Assembly (NCBI GenBank): GCA_014529385.2
Contig: CM043962.1
Span: forward strand, 92,514,180-92,578,179
Source: Adiantum capillus-veneris
Lineage: Eukaryota; Streptophyta; Polypodiopsida; Polypodiales; Pteridaceae
Length of the DNA: 64,000 nt
Direction of reading: 5' to 3'
Under the pieces are notes generated by a model. It saw only the letters and a list, made by a program, of their open reading frames with translations. It made no database searches and was not told where the DNA came from. Below are positions 52,416 to 63,880 of this stretch, piece by piece; within the stretch, counting starts at the first letter, position 1, and each line of letters opens with the position of its first letter. A program made the position numbers and the translations under genes.

Positions 52416-52900
52416 CTGGTATCAAAGCTTTGGCAGTGTTCTGTATCACTCAAGGAAAGAACCACAAGAACCACAGAATTTTTTTTGCTTGTTGCGGTCG
52501 CACGAACCCAAGTTCGCTTGGGCGTGTCGATTCCTAATCGGGTTTTTGAAGAGTGACAGGAATCCCAGGAAAGAAGGGCTTGTCCAGCCTCCCCTTGTGC
52601 CTCTTTTCACTCATTGAGAGCGGACCATGCACTTAGCGGCCGGCCAATCGACATGAGGTGGGAAAAAGCAACTTTGGTGTGAGCGCAAGGCCGCCAAGGG
52701 GTGCGCCCGCGGAAAAGAGCAGAACTCGGGTGAAGAGAAGATCCTTCTCTAACACAGATTGCAAGCGAAAGAAGAACTCAAGAACCTCAAGACCCTCAAG
52801 AACCCAAGAACCCAAGTTCCTCGTGAACTTAAGAACCCAAGACCACAAGAACCCAAGGCTTCAATGGATGGTTGTAACTAAGTCAGACTTTGTAAATAAT
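52416..52900 (+). other. Element K leader, truncated, with AAGAACCC minisatellite
   Basis: No gag is recognised. At 52770-52860 short AAGAACCCAAG-type units repeat in variable spacing. After about 52900 the sequence changes to that of another element. Confidence 0.5.
52417..52428 (+). other. Primer-binding site of element K
   Basis: TGGTATCAAAGC, one base after the LTR; initiator-Met type with one change. This shows which primer family C uses, since C itself lost its PBS. Confidence 0.85.
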
Positions 52901-54370
52901 TGATTTATTTACGAGAAAAGAATTATCTAATTAGTTGTGTGCACATCAGAATAGATTTAGAAGTTCTGGGGCCTCGGGTGCGCCCAAGTTTGGGCCAGTG
53001 CACCTCAGGGGGACCCTAGCAGAAAATACCCTGAAGCCCTAGCGATTGGGAAATCGGGTCTTCAATGAAGGGGTAGATAGTAGCCTCAGATTTCAAGCTC
53101 AGAAAATTACACGCGCTAGTGCAAGCACAGGAATGAGATGGGGTCCTTAGACTATTAACCCTAAGCTTGATTATTTTACGGCCTTAGGATAAGTTAGTTA
53201 AAGTATTCTTAAATGATTTGCGCTGGACCAAATCGCCGGACAAGTGCGAACAGGCAATGCCAGAGCAATGTCGGTACGGCATTGCGCTGGGGAGCAGCTA
53301 ACAATTTAATTGGTTGAATCTGTGTGCAGTTGTGCACTTAATTGCACATTTCATTAACTAGCATAGGATTTTTAAAGTCAAATTGAATGGTTTTTAAATT
53401 TTAAAGTAAGTGTGCCACTTGGCACACTTTCCCATGCAATCTCTCTCTCTCTCTCTCTCACTCCCTCTCTTCATGCTAGCGCCCCCTCTTCTGGGAGGCT
53501 ATAGGAGAGCAGCCCCTCCCCCTCTTGCCAGGTTGGCAATGCACTACCCCCCCTAAGTTGAACGTCCTCTACGCAGTGAAGCTCTCCATTGAAGCTTGAG
53601 AGCAGCACCTTGTGGTGTATGTGGAGCCTCTGTGCACCCATCACCTAGAACAAGGCCTCTCATGGTCATAGGCAGCTGTGGGAGAAGTTTCATCGCGTAA
53701 AGTAGTAGAAAACTCTTTTTCTCTCTCTACTAGCTGCTGCAAATTCTCTGTTTTCAGCCCCTAATCACCTGTATTAGGGTGAATTTCAGCAAAGCTTTAG
53801 TAGGAAACTATTCCTCTCTACCTACTATACACACACACAAAGTTTGGAGCGTTTCCGTCGCGAAAAGGACCTCCGTTTCGGCATTGGAACGCGCTTAGGA
53901 AACAATTTCTGGTTATGTGCAGAAAATTACAGCAAGCGTGCGTGCGTGTGTTTTGCATGTTTCCTTCGTGGGTTGACTGCAGGAATGATTATGTCCGAAG
54001 AGACATAGTTAGCGGAAGATAGACTCTCGTTTTTGAGAGCTTCCGATGAGTGTTGTGGAAGATAGACTCTCATCTACAAGAGCTTCCCAAAATCTCACAG
54101 AAGAGGAAAGATCCTCTTAGTAGTCAGGAGAGCAGTTCTTCTACTCTCTCAGTCAGAAGAAGAAGAAGAAGGACAAGAAAGAATAGAGGACGGGCTTTTG
54201 CCCCATTCCTGTGCTTGTAAAGAATTCTCCCTTAGTAATAAAGATATTCTCTTTATGGGGGGGGACCAGCCCATCTTCTGTCCCCAATGATATGTCAAGC
54301 TCTCTCTCTTTCTCTCCAAAGTCTCTTGAGTATATAAAATTTAACAGTCAGTTTTCGCTTCCGTATTTTT
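52901..54370 (+). other. Non-coding stretch, probable LTR or leader of element L
   Basis: No gene is seen. It holds a short CT tract (53438-53460), repeated AGATAGACTCTC-like segments near 54010-54080 and an AATAAA signal at 54236-54241. It ends GTGACA directly before the ATGGTCATC start of the L frame. This resembles an LTR end, but no second copy lies in the window, so this is a guess. Confidence 0.35.
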
Positions 54371-54796
54371 GTGACAATGGTCATCACTCGAAGCGGAATG
54401 GATACTTCGCTTAGAGGTGGTGAGCATGGGAGTGGCGAAGAAGATTTTTCCTCACCAGGCGGTTTTTCCAACCCTTCACCATCTATGCCAAAGATTGCAC
54501 CAAATCCTATGAAGCTTTTCGACAAGAGGATGATGGACAAGGAGTTCGCAGAAACGATGGCAGCCATAGATCGTGACTACAAAGAAACAGTGGCAGCCAT
54601 AGAGTATAAGTACAATTTGGAAGAAAAAGAAAGTCAAGCCAAATTGGATCGCGAGAACAAAGAAAGAGAAGCAAAATTTGATCGCGAGAACAAAGAAAGA
54701 CAAGCCGAATTAGATCGCGAGAACAAAGCAAGAAAAGCAATGAACGACCAACACATGAAAGAGATGTTGCAACTCTTTTCTCAAGTGCAGGCACAG
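54371..54796 (+). pseudogene. Element L ORF, part 1: gag-like start and coiled coil
   Basis: It starts MTMVITRSGMDTSL; MV-TRSG is a frequent start of plant gypsy polyproteins. A Ser/Pro/Gly-rich part is followed by a strongly charged helix built of repeats with LDRENKERQA-like units (about residues 80-125). At 54796 a solo LTR interrupts the frame, which continues in phase at 55942. No zinc knuckle and no capsid motif of the other families is present. Confidence 0.65.
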
Positions 54797-55936
54797 TGTC
54801 ACGTGGCACATCCCAACCCTATGTGTCCGTGGACAAGCTACACCACACCAGGGTTCAGTCAGTCCAGTTAGTTTAGATTAGCAGTGATCTGGCACTTTTG
54901 TGAGTCTATTCGTAGACCGTGCATGCCCAGTTACTTAGTGTAGATGCATATCCTCTGGTTGCACACAGCATGATCATCGGAATTCCCATCAGAATCTATT
55001 AGCATCAGTTAGGGGAATTTTCCAGTGCATTTAGCCTATTTTCCTATTTATTGGTATTCACTTATTATTTTTAAGTGACTTTCCAACAAAAGTAGGTAGG
55101 GCAATTTTGCTAAGTTAATATATAAGAAAACCCAAGTTAGCACTTTCTGGCAGAAGAGGCAGCAGGAGCTTCCCGCCCAACAGGCAACTTCTCAGCAGTA
55201 ACCCCCCTCAGCAGTAGACCCTCGCCATCCACTCCTTCCCTTTGACGTTTCCTCCCAGCAAACCATCGCCTACAAGTCCTCTTGCCTGGCGTTTTCCAAC
55301 CTCAGCAGATACATCCCAGCCAGCGTTTTTCAGCCTTGACAAAAACACCAGCATTACTTGCAAATTCAGCGTTTTTTCAGCCTTGTCAAAAACGCCAGCT
55401 CAGCAGTAGCAAAAACGCAAAATTCAGCAGTTGGATTCTCGCAGTTTCAGCCTATGACACAATAGCAGATCAGCCCCTAGACGGTTGCACATGTTCCCCC
55501 CATTTTCAGCCATAAAAACGCAGCCAAAACAGTCATTTTCAACCACCTAAACAGTCCCCGAATTCAGCGATTAGAAGATCATAGATTTCAACCATCAAGT
55601 CGTTATCGTCACCACCGTCGTCGTCGTCGGCATAGTCCAAGTTGCATCAGTCCATTGCATTCGCATAGTACACATTTGTGCAAGCAAAGTAGACCACTCT
55701 CGCCGACGAGAGTGGGGCCTTCGGAGGAGGGTTTTACAACCTCTCGGTGTCGTATCTCTTCTCTCTCCTTCTCTAAGTCTCATTCACTTGCACACACAAT
55801 ATCCACTCACTTTGTTCGTGACCACAGCACTCTACAGACGGAAAGCTCTCTCTTTCCTAAAGAACTAAAAGGAACCTTGAGCAATACAGATCACTAATCT
55901 TGAGAAAATACAGCATTCATTCCGCTGCACCTAACA
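54797..55936 (+). repeat. Solo LTR of family C inside element L
   Basis: 1,140 bp, starts TGTCACGTGGCAC and ends GCACCTAACA, with a perfect duplication CACAG (54792-54796 and 55937-55941). Removing the LTR and one duplication copy restores one reading frame across the site. No PBS or PPT adjoins it. Confidence 0.9.
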
Positions 55937-55941
55937 CACAG

Positions 55942-57000
55942 ATGCAACAGAATCAGGAAAAGGAGACTCTCTCAGTCTCTACTTCTCCAAAGCATGACAC
56001 ACAGGATTTGCATGATGATTTGAATGATAATGATGAGCATGCTAATTTGGATGACAATGACAAGCATGATGATTTGCATGATCAAGATGTGATTTCTCAC
56101 AAGCATGATGATTTGCATGAAGAAGATGTGATTGTTCACAAGAAGGATGAGTTAGTGGATGCTTTTTCTAGCGAAGCAAACCTCGTTGCATATTCGATCA
56201 ATCACGAAGGATCGATCTTGGCTCTCGAGCCTAGGTCCAAAGAACCCCCTCAAGAAGAACCGATCTTGGCTCTCGAGCCTATGTCCAAAGAACTCTCATA
56301 GGAAGAACCGATCTTGGCTCTCGAACCTAAGTCCAAAGAACCCTCACAGGAAGTATTATGTGTTCGCATGATTAGTCAGCACGCATTGATCGAGTGTTTT
56401 ATTCGTGATCGTTTCATGTATTTTCGTCAACGTCTTTATGTGATCCCTTTTCCTAGGCATGACATATTGTACGTTGAGCACGTTTCACTCATGAATGAGC
56501 ACGAATGTATGCGGATTATTGATGAAAAGTATGCATTCAAGGAAGTCAAGTTCCATGTCTCTTCCTTGGCACGACACAGTTGTAGAAAGAGCACATGAAA
56601 GTATGAGCACCAAGCATGGGCATTTCCATTGTGAATTGCCACAATTGATTACTTTAGATCATAAGAGAGAGATTCGATCTCATTGTTTGTCTGTGTGTGG
56701 TGAACGGTTTAGCACTCCGTCTCTTTGTTCATCTACATTGCATGCACAGTCTTTGAGGAAGACAAGATTTTTTCCACTCACTTTACATGGAATGGGTATG
56801 TTCATGTTTTTGTGTTGGAAGTGGTTTTAGGAATTTTCAGTCGTGGAGATTCTTGAAGAAGAAAGAAGCATGACTCTAGACGAGGTTGAAGCATTGAAGG
56901 AGACTCAGAAGACTTTGTGTCGCTTTCGGAACGGCCCAAAGAATAAGGCATTGCAGACCTTTATGAAGTTCAAGTACCGCAAGACCCACACATCAGAGCG
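55942..57000 (+). pseudogene. Element L ORF, part 2: acidic His/Asp repeats, integrase-like and chromodomain pieces
   Basis: The frame continues as MQQNQEKETLSV, then HDDLHD-type repeats (56000-56150), then three units of ILALEP-SKE-QEE (56215-56350). The second unit ends in TAG at 56299-56301, where the other units have CAG. FIRDRFMYFRQRLYVI near 56400 resembles the integrase N-terminus of C (LIRDGLLYFRQRLCVL). After more frame breaks a chromodomain-like piece (LCRFRNGPKNKAL, FMKFKYRKTHTSE) lies at 56870-57000. RT is absent. It looks like a non-autonomous, rearranged relative of C. Confidence 0.65.
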
Positions 57001-57013
57001 GCACCCGGTAGGG

Positions 57014-57107
57014 ACGTAGCCATTACACCTGTCATTGGCAAACTTCGGTTGCATTGTCAGGGGTATTTGGGACACAAGGACTTCTACATAATGCCCTTGG
57101 AAGGTTG
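57014..57107 (+). pseudogene. Protease fragment of an A/B/D/H-type element, split by H
   Basis: The plus-strand frame VAITPVIGKLRLHCQGYLGH then FYIMPLEGC matches the protease of B, D and H. It stops where H inserted; 62958-62972 repeats GGTTG and continues the frame (GCDVL). It is joined upstream to the chromodomain piece of L by an old rearrangement near 57005. Confidence 0.8.
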
Positions 57108-58584
57108 CGAAACCGGCCTGTTCAATCCAAAAAGGGCGGTAGACTTTACTTTAAACCTTGATTTAGCTTTCACCCATTATTAGTCGTCTATTTTACCTGT
57201 ACTTTCAAGACACAACAAAGGGGAGAGGGATACAGGCTGCTAGATTGCACCTGTATGAGTAGACGGACACCAGATTGGCCCCTAACTTAGGCGCCCCTTT
57301 CGGTATTTCTTTATTGTTCAAAAGAGGGAATAAACGTTGTGGTTCCCTACAAGCTGTACCGCACAAACTCGGCTGAATTTCCACTGTTCCAGCCCGATTT
57401 CGGCAGCATAACTGTACTAGAACCCTTCACAGTCAGTATTCCCACGCATTGGATGACTTTCCAGACGCATATGGGCACTTTGCAAAACCTGGCGAGAATC
57501 TGCAGCACGCTGAATTCTCTGTTTTCAGCACTGAAAATGCGCCAGATCACCTGTACAGCGGTCCCCTTGCGTCCCCAAACCTCCTGGGGGTATTAGGGTC
57601 CGTTTAGGGCCAAAACCCTAAACCTGCAAAAATACACAGCAGGCTGTAATTCACTGTCTCGGGCTCCGTTTCGCGTGCCGGTCGCATCCGTAGCAAGTCC
57701 TCGAGTTCCCGCACCTGTAGGGCTACTTGCCCTTTGAATCGGACGAGATTTCTGGCGTGAAACCTCTCCGAATTCACCTGTACCTGCGGGGGGATTAGCC
57801 GCTAGCTAATCCAGTACCTGTGCAAGAGGCTCTTGCCTCGGCAATCGCGCATGAACCCACACAACTGTACATTGGTCAAATGAAGAGCCCACTAGAGGGG
57901 CATAACATACTGCCAAAGGGGAGAGAGAGGGCAGTGCGTAGCGTGCAGGGCATCACTCCTGGCACCGCACTGTGCATAAGAGGGAAAGCAAGCACTCCAT
58001 AGCTCTTAACCTGTGACAAAATCTGAAAATGAGGCTCTCCCCTCTTCAAATTCAGCGCCACTTCTTGTTGCATGAGGCAAGTGCACCAGAATGTGCCACT
58101 TGGCACATTTACAAGCATTTTCCCGTTTCGGGGTTGCCGCCTAAAAATATCCCAACCGGTTGCCCAGTTGACTTCACGGCAGAGTAAGAAAATGTTCCCT
58201 TTGTCATTCCGGAGGTAATGACGCCAACACATTTTCAGGTCCCAAAATAGCAGTTTCCTAAATTTTAGGAGATGCTGCCATTGTATCTTTCTAGGTCATC
58301 CGACCCTCTTTGTACATTGTGGCCACATCCAGAACTGAAATGTAGCCTCTGTAGCAAAGGATTCCACTTTGGCTAGTCAATGACCCCACTTGGCTAACCA
58401 TAGTCCTTGTCCAACCTTAGTGCTCTCTTGCCCTCAGGCCTGGACTTCCTCTGGACAGTTCCACACTAGCTATGCAATGCAGGGCAGTTAGATTTCCCGA
58501 GGGGTGTTTCCAAAAAGTGAAAGTAAATAGATAATAAGAAAGAAATCAACAAAAAGGATAGATAGTAGTCACACGCTGGTGACA
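57108..58584 (-). repeat. 3' LTR of chromovirus H
   Basis: In element sense it starts TGTCACCAGCG and ends GGTTTCG; the partner ends GGTTTCA, so the final base is mutated. The shared module is at 57277-57315. Confidence 0.93.
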
Positions 58585-58600
58585 TACCCCCCTCTTGAAA
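58585..58600 (-). other. Polypurine tract of chromovirus H
   Basis: Element-sense TTTCAAGAGGGGGGTA directly before the 3' LTR. Confidence 0.78.
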
Positions 58601-59157
58601 TCTCAAACGTCCTCGTTTGCATCTATGTCGTACATGCTTACTGTCAACACTGATGTATTCAACACCTGTCGACACATATACGACACATACATGCTCATTG
58701 TCAACCCTGGTGTATTCAACACCTCGTCGACTCATGTATTGCTTGCGTGTGAACCCTGTCCCAATGACATAGTGGTAGCTTCGCACTCTGCCATTGCTTT
58801 GAGTCACTAACTTTCCAATGACAAAATGGTAGCTGCACATTTTGCCATTGTCTTATAGTACACGTTGGATCCCGTAACACTTTCGACCATACCCAAACCG
58901 ACAGTTTAAGAATGCAGTTACACATGTACTCTTCAATAGAAGCAATCACTGTATCCTTGACAAACTGACAAGAAATACTCACTTCTGTAGCACTAACCAA
59001 ACTTTTGGACATTCCATAAGAGCAATTGCCAAACTGACAATCTGTACAGCTCTAACATTCATGTAACAGGTATTTCATTTGAGCTCACTTTAAATACCAT
59101 GTACATCATTTGTTTCAGAAGCCATTGGCACATTGACAATCCATTTAGCTTTGAAAC
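58601..59157 (-). other. Chromovirus H 3' untranslated region
   Basis: No coding sequence. It includes repeated TGTCGA and ATTGACAAT-type short segments. It lies between the chromodomain stop and the PPT. Confidence 0.6.
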
Positions 59158-59430
59158 TCAAGGGGTCAAGGTAGGTTGCAAATCGAAGGCTTCCAGGTAA
59201 AGTGATAACACAGTTGGTGACTCTGCAAGTTCACCTTCTTCCATCCACTTAGCATCCATTGGTGGATAGTTTCTGAACTTTACCAAGTAACGCATAGCAA
59301 CCTTGCCTTTCACTTTCCTTTCTTTGTGTGCCAAAATCTGTTCAGGGACCAAGATCTCGTCAAGTTCCTCGACTTCCGGCTGATCTTCAGCTGGCATATC
59401 TTCTGGCACATCACCCACATAGGGTCTGAG
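59158..59430 (-). pseudogene. Chromovirus H chromodomain
   Basis: GDVPEDMPAEDQPEVEEL, then LVPEQILAHKER, MRYLVKFRNYP and WMEEGELAES. All chromodomain strands are present and close to those of A and D. It is preceded only by LLRPYV of integrase, where the deletion joins protease in a different frame, so it cannot be translated from gag. Confidence 0.88.
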
Positions 59431-61372
59431 AAGACTCTACATAGGACTGGATATGTAGACGCAACTTTCCAATGATGGGTGTCACAGCCTCTGTATGGCC
59501 AGGAAATGCCAAACCTGCCTCTGCTGTATACCCCATCTCTTCAGGTCTGATTCCCAACTTTGAAGCCAATTCTGGGGAAATAAAGTTGGCTTTGGCACCT
59601 GGATCAAAGAAGATAAGCATTGTTTGATCCCTGACCTTTCCCCATGCTCTGCAAAGCTCACTTGCATCTGAATTTGGCTTGTCGCCCACCATATCTGGCA
59701 CTAGACCAGCCATGGGCTTCTTTCCTTTCTTGTCTTCCTTGTCATCAGAATCAGTTGGCCTTTTCTTTGTAGGACAATTGTAAGCAATGTGACCAGGCTG
59801 CTCACATATAAAGCATTTGTTCTCTAGCCTCAGGACCTTCTTTTGCTCTTCTGACTTGCGCGGAAAACGTCTTTTCCATTTCTTCGTTGGTCCTTTTTCT
59901 GATTCAGCCGTAGTTTTATCTTTCCCTACGTTGGCTGACTCCTGAGTCCCTTTAGGAGCCTCATTGGGAACGTGCTTCTTGGCTGAATATTTCTTGCCTG
60001 ATCCTGCCTTGACGCCAGTGTTAAATTCACAATCTTCTCCCTTGAGCAAACCATTGCCAGTGTTTGCTACCTCGATGAGCTGCGTCAAAGTAGTGACTTT
60101 TGTCTTCGTGCAGTACTTTCTCAATCCTTTAGGTAGACCACAACAGTATTTTTCAATCTGTTCTGTCAAAGGCACAAACCTATAGGAAGTTACTGGTAGA
60201 AGAGCTTTCCAAAACTTCCGATTGTAATCATCCAGATTTCTGCAAGTGGCAGCATTAAGCTGGTGCCATTCTGTCATGACATCTGCTTCGAAATCATCAG
60301 ATAACCATGCTGCTGCAAAAATCTGCTTGAAGTAAATCCATGTGGACGGAGCTTGCCCTTGAAGCAATAAAGTTGTCCACCATTGTCCCTCATTCCCTGT
60401 CAAGAAAGTGGCTGCCTTGCGGACCTTTGAAGCCTCTGTAAAGTTTCCCTCTGCATAGGCCTTGTCAAACTACTGGAGGAATGAGAGAGCCTTCTTCCTG
60501 TCATCAAACCCTGTAAAGGTCGTGAATGACACACCTTTGCCACCTTCTTTGTACGGAGTTGGCCTCTCCAACGGCGTTAAATTGTCATATGGAAGTGACT
60601 GAAACATGGGAACACTATTAGGGTTCATCTGTGTTCCTTGGCCGCTATTAACTTGACCTGGAAATGCCATATTTGGCTGCTGATTTGTAATTCCAGCCAT
60701 ACAAAAATTTGCTTGTGGCATCCCAAATTGGCCCTGAGTGCTCTGAAACCCTGGTAGCATGCCTGTGACACCATACATGGGGTTAGGCATCATCGTTTGA
60801 GCACCCCCACACACTGTTCCTGGCGTGTAAAACTGATTTCCAGGTGCATGACCAGCCATGCTCTGGAATACCGATCCACCTCCAAAATAGCCAGGGTGTA
60901 CTGAAGATGGTGGGAAGACCTGTTGCATAGCCTGTAGGTTGCTTCCCTACCCATTAGAGCCAGCTATAGGCTGCTGAAAGGTGGCGGACTGAACTGGTAC
61001 AGCTTGAAAAACTGGCATCTCAGCCACCTGTTCTTGCACCTTAGGCATAGGTTGTGGAGACTGCATGTTCTCCGTCAAGTGTACAGGTGTTTCCATTGAA
61101 TGTGCGGTATGAATCACCTGTGCTCGAGCCTTAACAGGCTTTTGAATATGATCCAGTGACCCAACTTGCTGAGACGGAACAGGAGGTTGCAGAAAGGCTA
61201 AAAACCTTGGGTTCTGCATTACTTGTGTAAACATAGCCACAGCAGTAGCCAACTAGGTCCTAAATATATCATCATCTGTCTGTGGTGGTCTTGAGGACTC
61301 ACCCACTTCATGTGTCTGTTGACCCTGCGAGGAGGAAACCTCTTCAGTCACATCATCGGGTCTGTCAGCCAT
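59411..61372 (-). pseudogene. Chromovirus H gag and protease start
   Basis: ATG 61372 (MADRPDDVTEEVSSSQ). TAG codons at 61253-61255, 60947-60949 and 60470-60472 each stand where relatives have CAG. Between them are the Gly/Met/Gln-rich matrix region (HPGYFGGGSVFQSMAG), the capsid (GNEGQWWTTLLLQ, EQIEKYCCGLPKGL), an intact knuckle CFICEQPGHIAYNC and the protease start [18 protein letters not shown]. The frame 60403-59411 is the longest intact gag segment in the window. Protease breaks off after [12 protein letters not shown] at the deletion. Confidence 0.9.
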
Positions 61373-61464
61373 AATTGCAATTCCCTGTGTCTGGTCTATG
61401 GACCCCTCTGTCTTCAAGCCCAAAACTGACCAAGGCTCACTTCTATGGCAAAAAGTGATTTAAT

Positions 61465-61480
61465 CCCGTCGATGGAACCA
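61465..61480 (-). other. Primer-binding site of chromovirus H
   Basis: Element-sense TGGTTCCATCGACGGG, identical to A. Confidence 0.62.
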
Positions 61481-62957
61481 TGAAACCGGCCTGTTCAATC
61501 CAAAAAGGGCGGTAGACTTTACTTTAAACCTTGATTTAGCTTTCACCCATTATTAGTCGTCTATTTTACCTGTACTTTCAAGACACAACAAAGGGGAGAG
61601 GGATCCAGGCTGCTAGATTGCACCTGTATGAGTAGACGGACACCAGATTGGCCCCTAACTTAGGCGCCCCTTTCGGTATTTCTTTATTGTTCAAAAGAGG
61701 GAATAAACGCTGTGGTTCCCTACAAGCTGCCCCGCACAAACTCGGCTGAATTTCCACTGTTCCAGCCCGATTTCGGCAGCATAACTATACTAGAACCCTT
61801 CACAGTCAGTATTCCCACGCATTGGATGACTTTCCAGACGCATACGGGCACTTTGCAAAACCTGGCGAGAATCTGCAGCACGCTGAATTCTCTGTTTTCA
61901 GCACTGAAAATGCGCCAAATCACCTGTACAGCGGTCCCCTTGCGTCCCCGAACCTCCTGGGGGTATTAGGGTCCGTTTAGGGCCAAAACCCTAAACCTGC
62001 AAAAATACACAGCAGGCTGTAATTCACTGTCTCGGGCTCCGTTTCGCGTGCCGGTCACATCCGTAGCAAGTCCTCGAGCTCCCGCACCTGTAGGGCTACT
62101 TGCCCTTTGAATCGGACGAGATTTCTGGCGTGAAACCTCTCCGAATTCACCTGTACCTGCGGGGGGATTAGCCGCTAGCTAATCCAGTACCTGTGCAAGA
62201 GGCTCTTGCCTCGGCAATCGCGCATGAACCCACACAACTGTACATTGGTCAAATGAAGAGCCCACTAGAGGGGCATAACATACTGCCAAAGGGGAGAGAG
62301 AGGGCAGTGCGTAGCGTGCAGGGCATCACTCCTGGCACCGCACTGTGCATAAGAGGGAAAGCAAGCACTCCATAGCTCTTAACCTGTGACAAAATCTGAA
62401 AATGAGGCTCTCCCCTCTTCAAATTCAGCGCCACTTCTTGTTGCATGAGGCAAGTGCACCAAAATGTGCCACTTGGCACATTTACAAGCATTTTCCCGTT
62501 TCGGGGTTGCCGCCTAAAAATATCCCAACCGGTTGCCCAGTTGACTTCACGGTAGAGTAAGAAAATGTTCCCTTTGTCATTCCGGAGGTAATGACGCCAA
62601 CACATTTTCAGGTCCCAAAATAGCAGTTCCCTAAATTTTAGGAGATGCTGCCATTGTATCTTTCTAGGTCATCCGACCCTCTTTGTACATTGTGGCCACA
62701 TCCAGAACTGAAATGTAGCCTCTGTAGCAAAGGATTCCACTTTGGCTAGTCAATGACCCCACTTGGCTAACCATAGTCCTTGTCCAACCTTAGTGCTCTC
62801 TTGCCCTCAGGCCTGGACTTCCTCTGGACAGTTCCACACTAGCTATGCAATGCAGGGCAGTTAGATTTCCCGAGGGGTGTTTCCAAAAAGTGAAAGTAAA
62901 TAGATAATAAGAAAGAAATCAACAAAAAGGATAGATAGTAGTCACACGCTGGTGACA
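61481..62957 (-). repeat. 5' LTR of chromovirus H
   Basis: 1,477 bp; module at 61650-61688. The target duplication GGTTG follows on the right. Confidence 0.93.
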
Positions 62958-62972
62958 GGTTGTGATGTCCTC

Positions 62973-63683
62973 TGTCACAAGACGGGCACCACGTGCCAAT
63001 AGAAAACAACAGACTGAACAGACTTTTAGCACTTCATTAACAACTGAACTGAGAGAGAGAGAAACAACACGCGACATGGAGTGGCGGAATTCCACCCCAG
63101 AGAGTATTGGCCCCAAACCTTGGCGCCCCTTTCGGTATTTCTTTATATTGCATCAACATAGTACAAGCCGGTACTCCAGACTCTGCACCTTCCCCAGGAA
63201 GCATGCCAGAGAACGAGCCCTAACCTCATATTTAAAGGCCCTTGGCCTAAGAAGCAATTACAGTGAAAAGCCTTCAAAACTCAAAAGCTTTTGGTCCAAA
63301 AGCAAAGCCAAAAAGCTTGCCAACGTAAATCCGTACAGCCTGCCACGTCATCAGCCAATGCAAAACGCGGAAATCTCCCTCCTTCCCTTAGGGTTAGGGT
63401 TAGGGTTAGGGTTAGGGTTAGGCTTTCTGCAGTTTTAGGGTTTTTGGCAGAAATTAGGGTTTGTAGGTTTTAGGGTTAAAGTTTTCAAAATTAGGCTTGC
63501 AGGTTTTAGGGTTAGGGTTTTCTAGTATTAGGGTTTCTGTAGTTAGGGTTTCTAGCAAAAATTAGGGTTAGGGTTTCTGCTCTTGAACAGCCACATTATC
63601 ACTTTGTGACAGTTTAGGCCCCTCGGCCACATCTGTAAGTTGGCTCCATTCTTTAGGCTTTGACACGTCAGCAGTTTGTTACA
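62973..63683 (-). repeat. 3' LTR of G2
   Basis: 711 bp, in element sense TGTAACAAACTGCTGACGTG to CTTGTGACA. It is longer than the G1 LTR because its telomere-like region is expanded. The shared module is at 63109-63147. Confidence 0.88.
63388..63575 (-). repeat. Telomere-like repeat region in the G2 LTR
   Basis: Five and a half tandem TTAGGG units (63388-63421) are followed by spaced TTAGGGTT and TTTTAGGGTT motifs to 63575. G1 LTRs have only scattered AAACCCTAA telo-boxes at the same place. Confidence 0.9.
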
Positions 63684-63696
63684 TCTTCCCTTCTTG
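63684..63696 (-). other. Polypurine tract of G2
   Basis: Element-sense CAAGAAGGGAAGA before the LTR start. Confidence 0.72.
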
Positions 63697-63778
63697 AAAG
63701 AGAGTAATCGTCCGCGATTATAGCATATCTACAAAACAACTCAAGTCAGCTCAAAAATTTCCGAGGCACAATCGGTTT

Positions 63779-63880
63779 GCTCTTTTGATCAAGGAGTTAG
63801 CTTCTCCTTTCGGCTGTTTTGATTAAGGAGTTAGCTTCTCCTTTCTGCTCTTTTGATCAAGGAGTTAGCTTCTCCTTTCG
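63779..63880 (-). repeat. Tandem array in G2, three units
   Basis: The same 33-34 bp unit with AAGGAG...CTCCTT dyads as at 19132-19266 in G1, at the same distance from the PPT. Confidence 0.9.

Larger units (their letters stand above)
57108..62957 (-). mobile_element. Chromovirus H, internally deleted
   Basis: 5,850 bp on the minus strand, with LTRs 57108-58584 and 61481-62957 (both 1,477 bp) and a perfect duplication GGTTG (57103-57107 and 62958-62962). Inside are PBS, gag, the first part of protease, then a jump at about 59430 to the last integrase codons and the chromodomain. RT, RNase H and nearly all integrase are missing. It is the same kind of derivative as A, with different deletion ends. 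The LTRs differ at few positions, so it is recent. Confidence 0.93.

Noticed and set aside
49670-52428. tRNA-like sequences TGGTATCAGAGC and TGGTATCAAAGC
   Set aside because: They are primer-binding sites next to LTRs, not tRNA genes; no cloverleaf follows.
63388-63575. Chromosome end or interstitial telomere
   Set aside because: The array is only about 34 bp, lies within a defined LTR and continues into normal element sequence.
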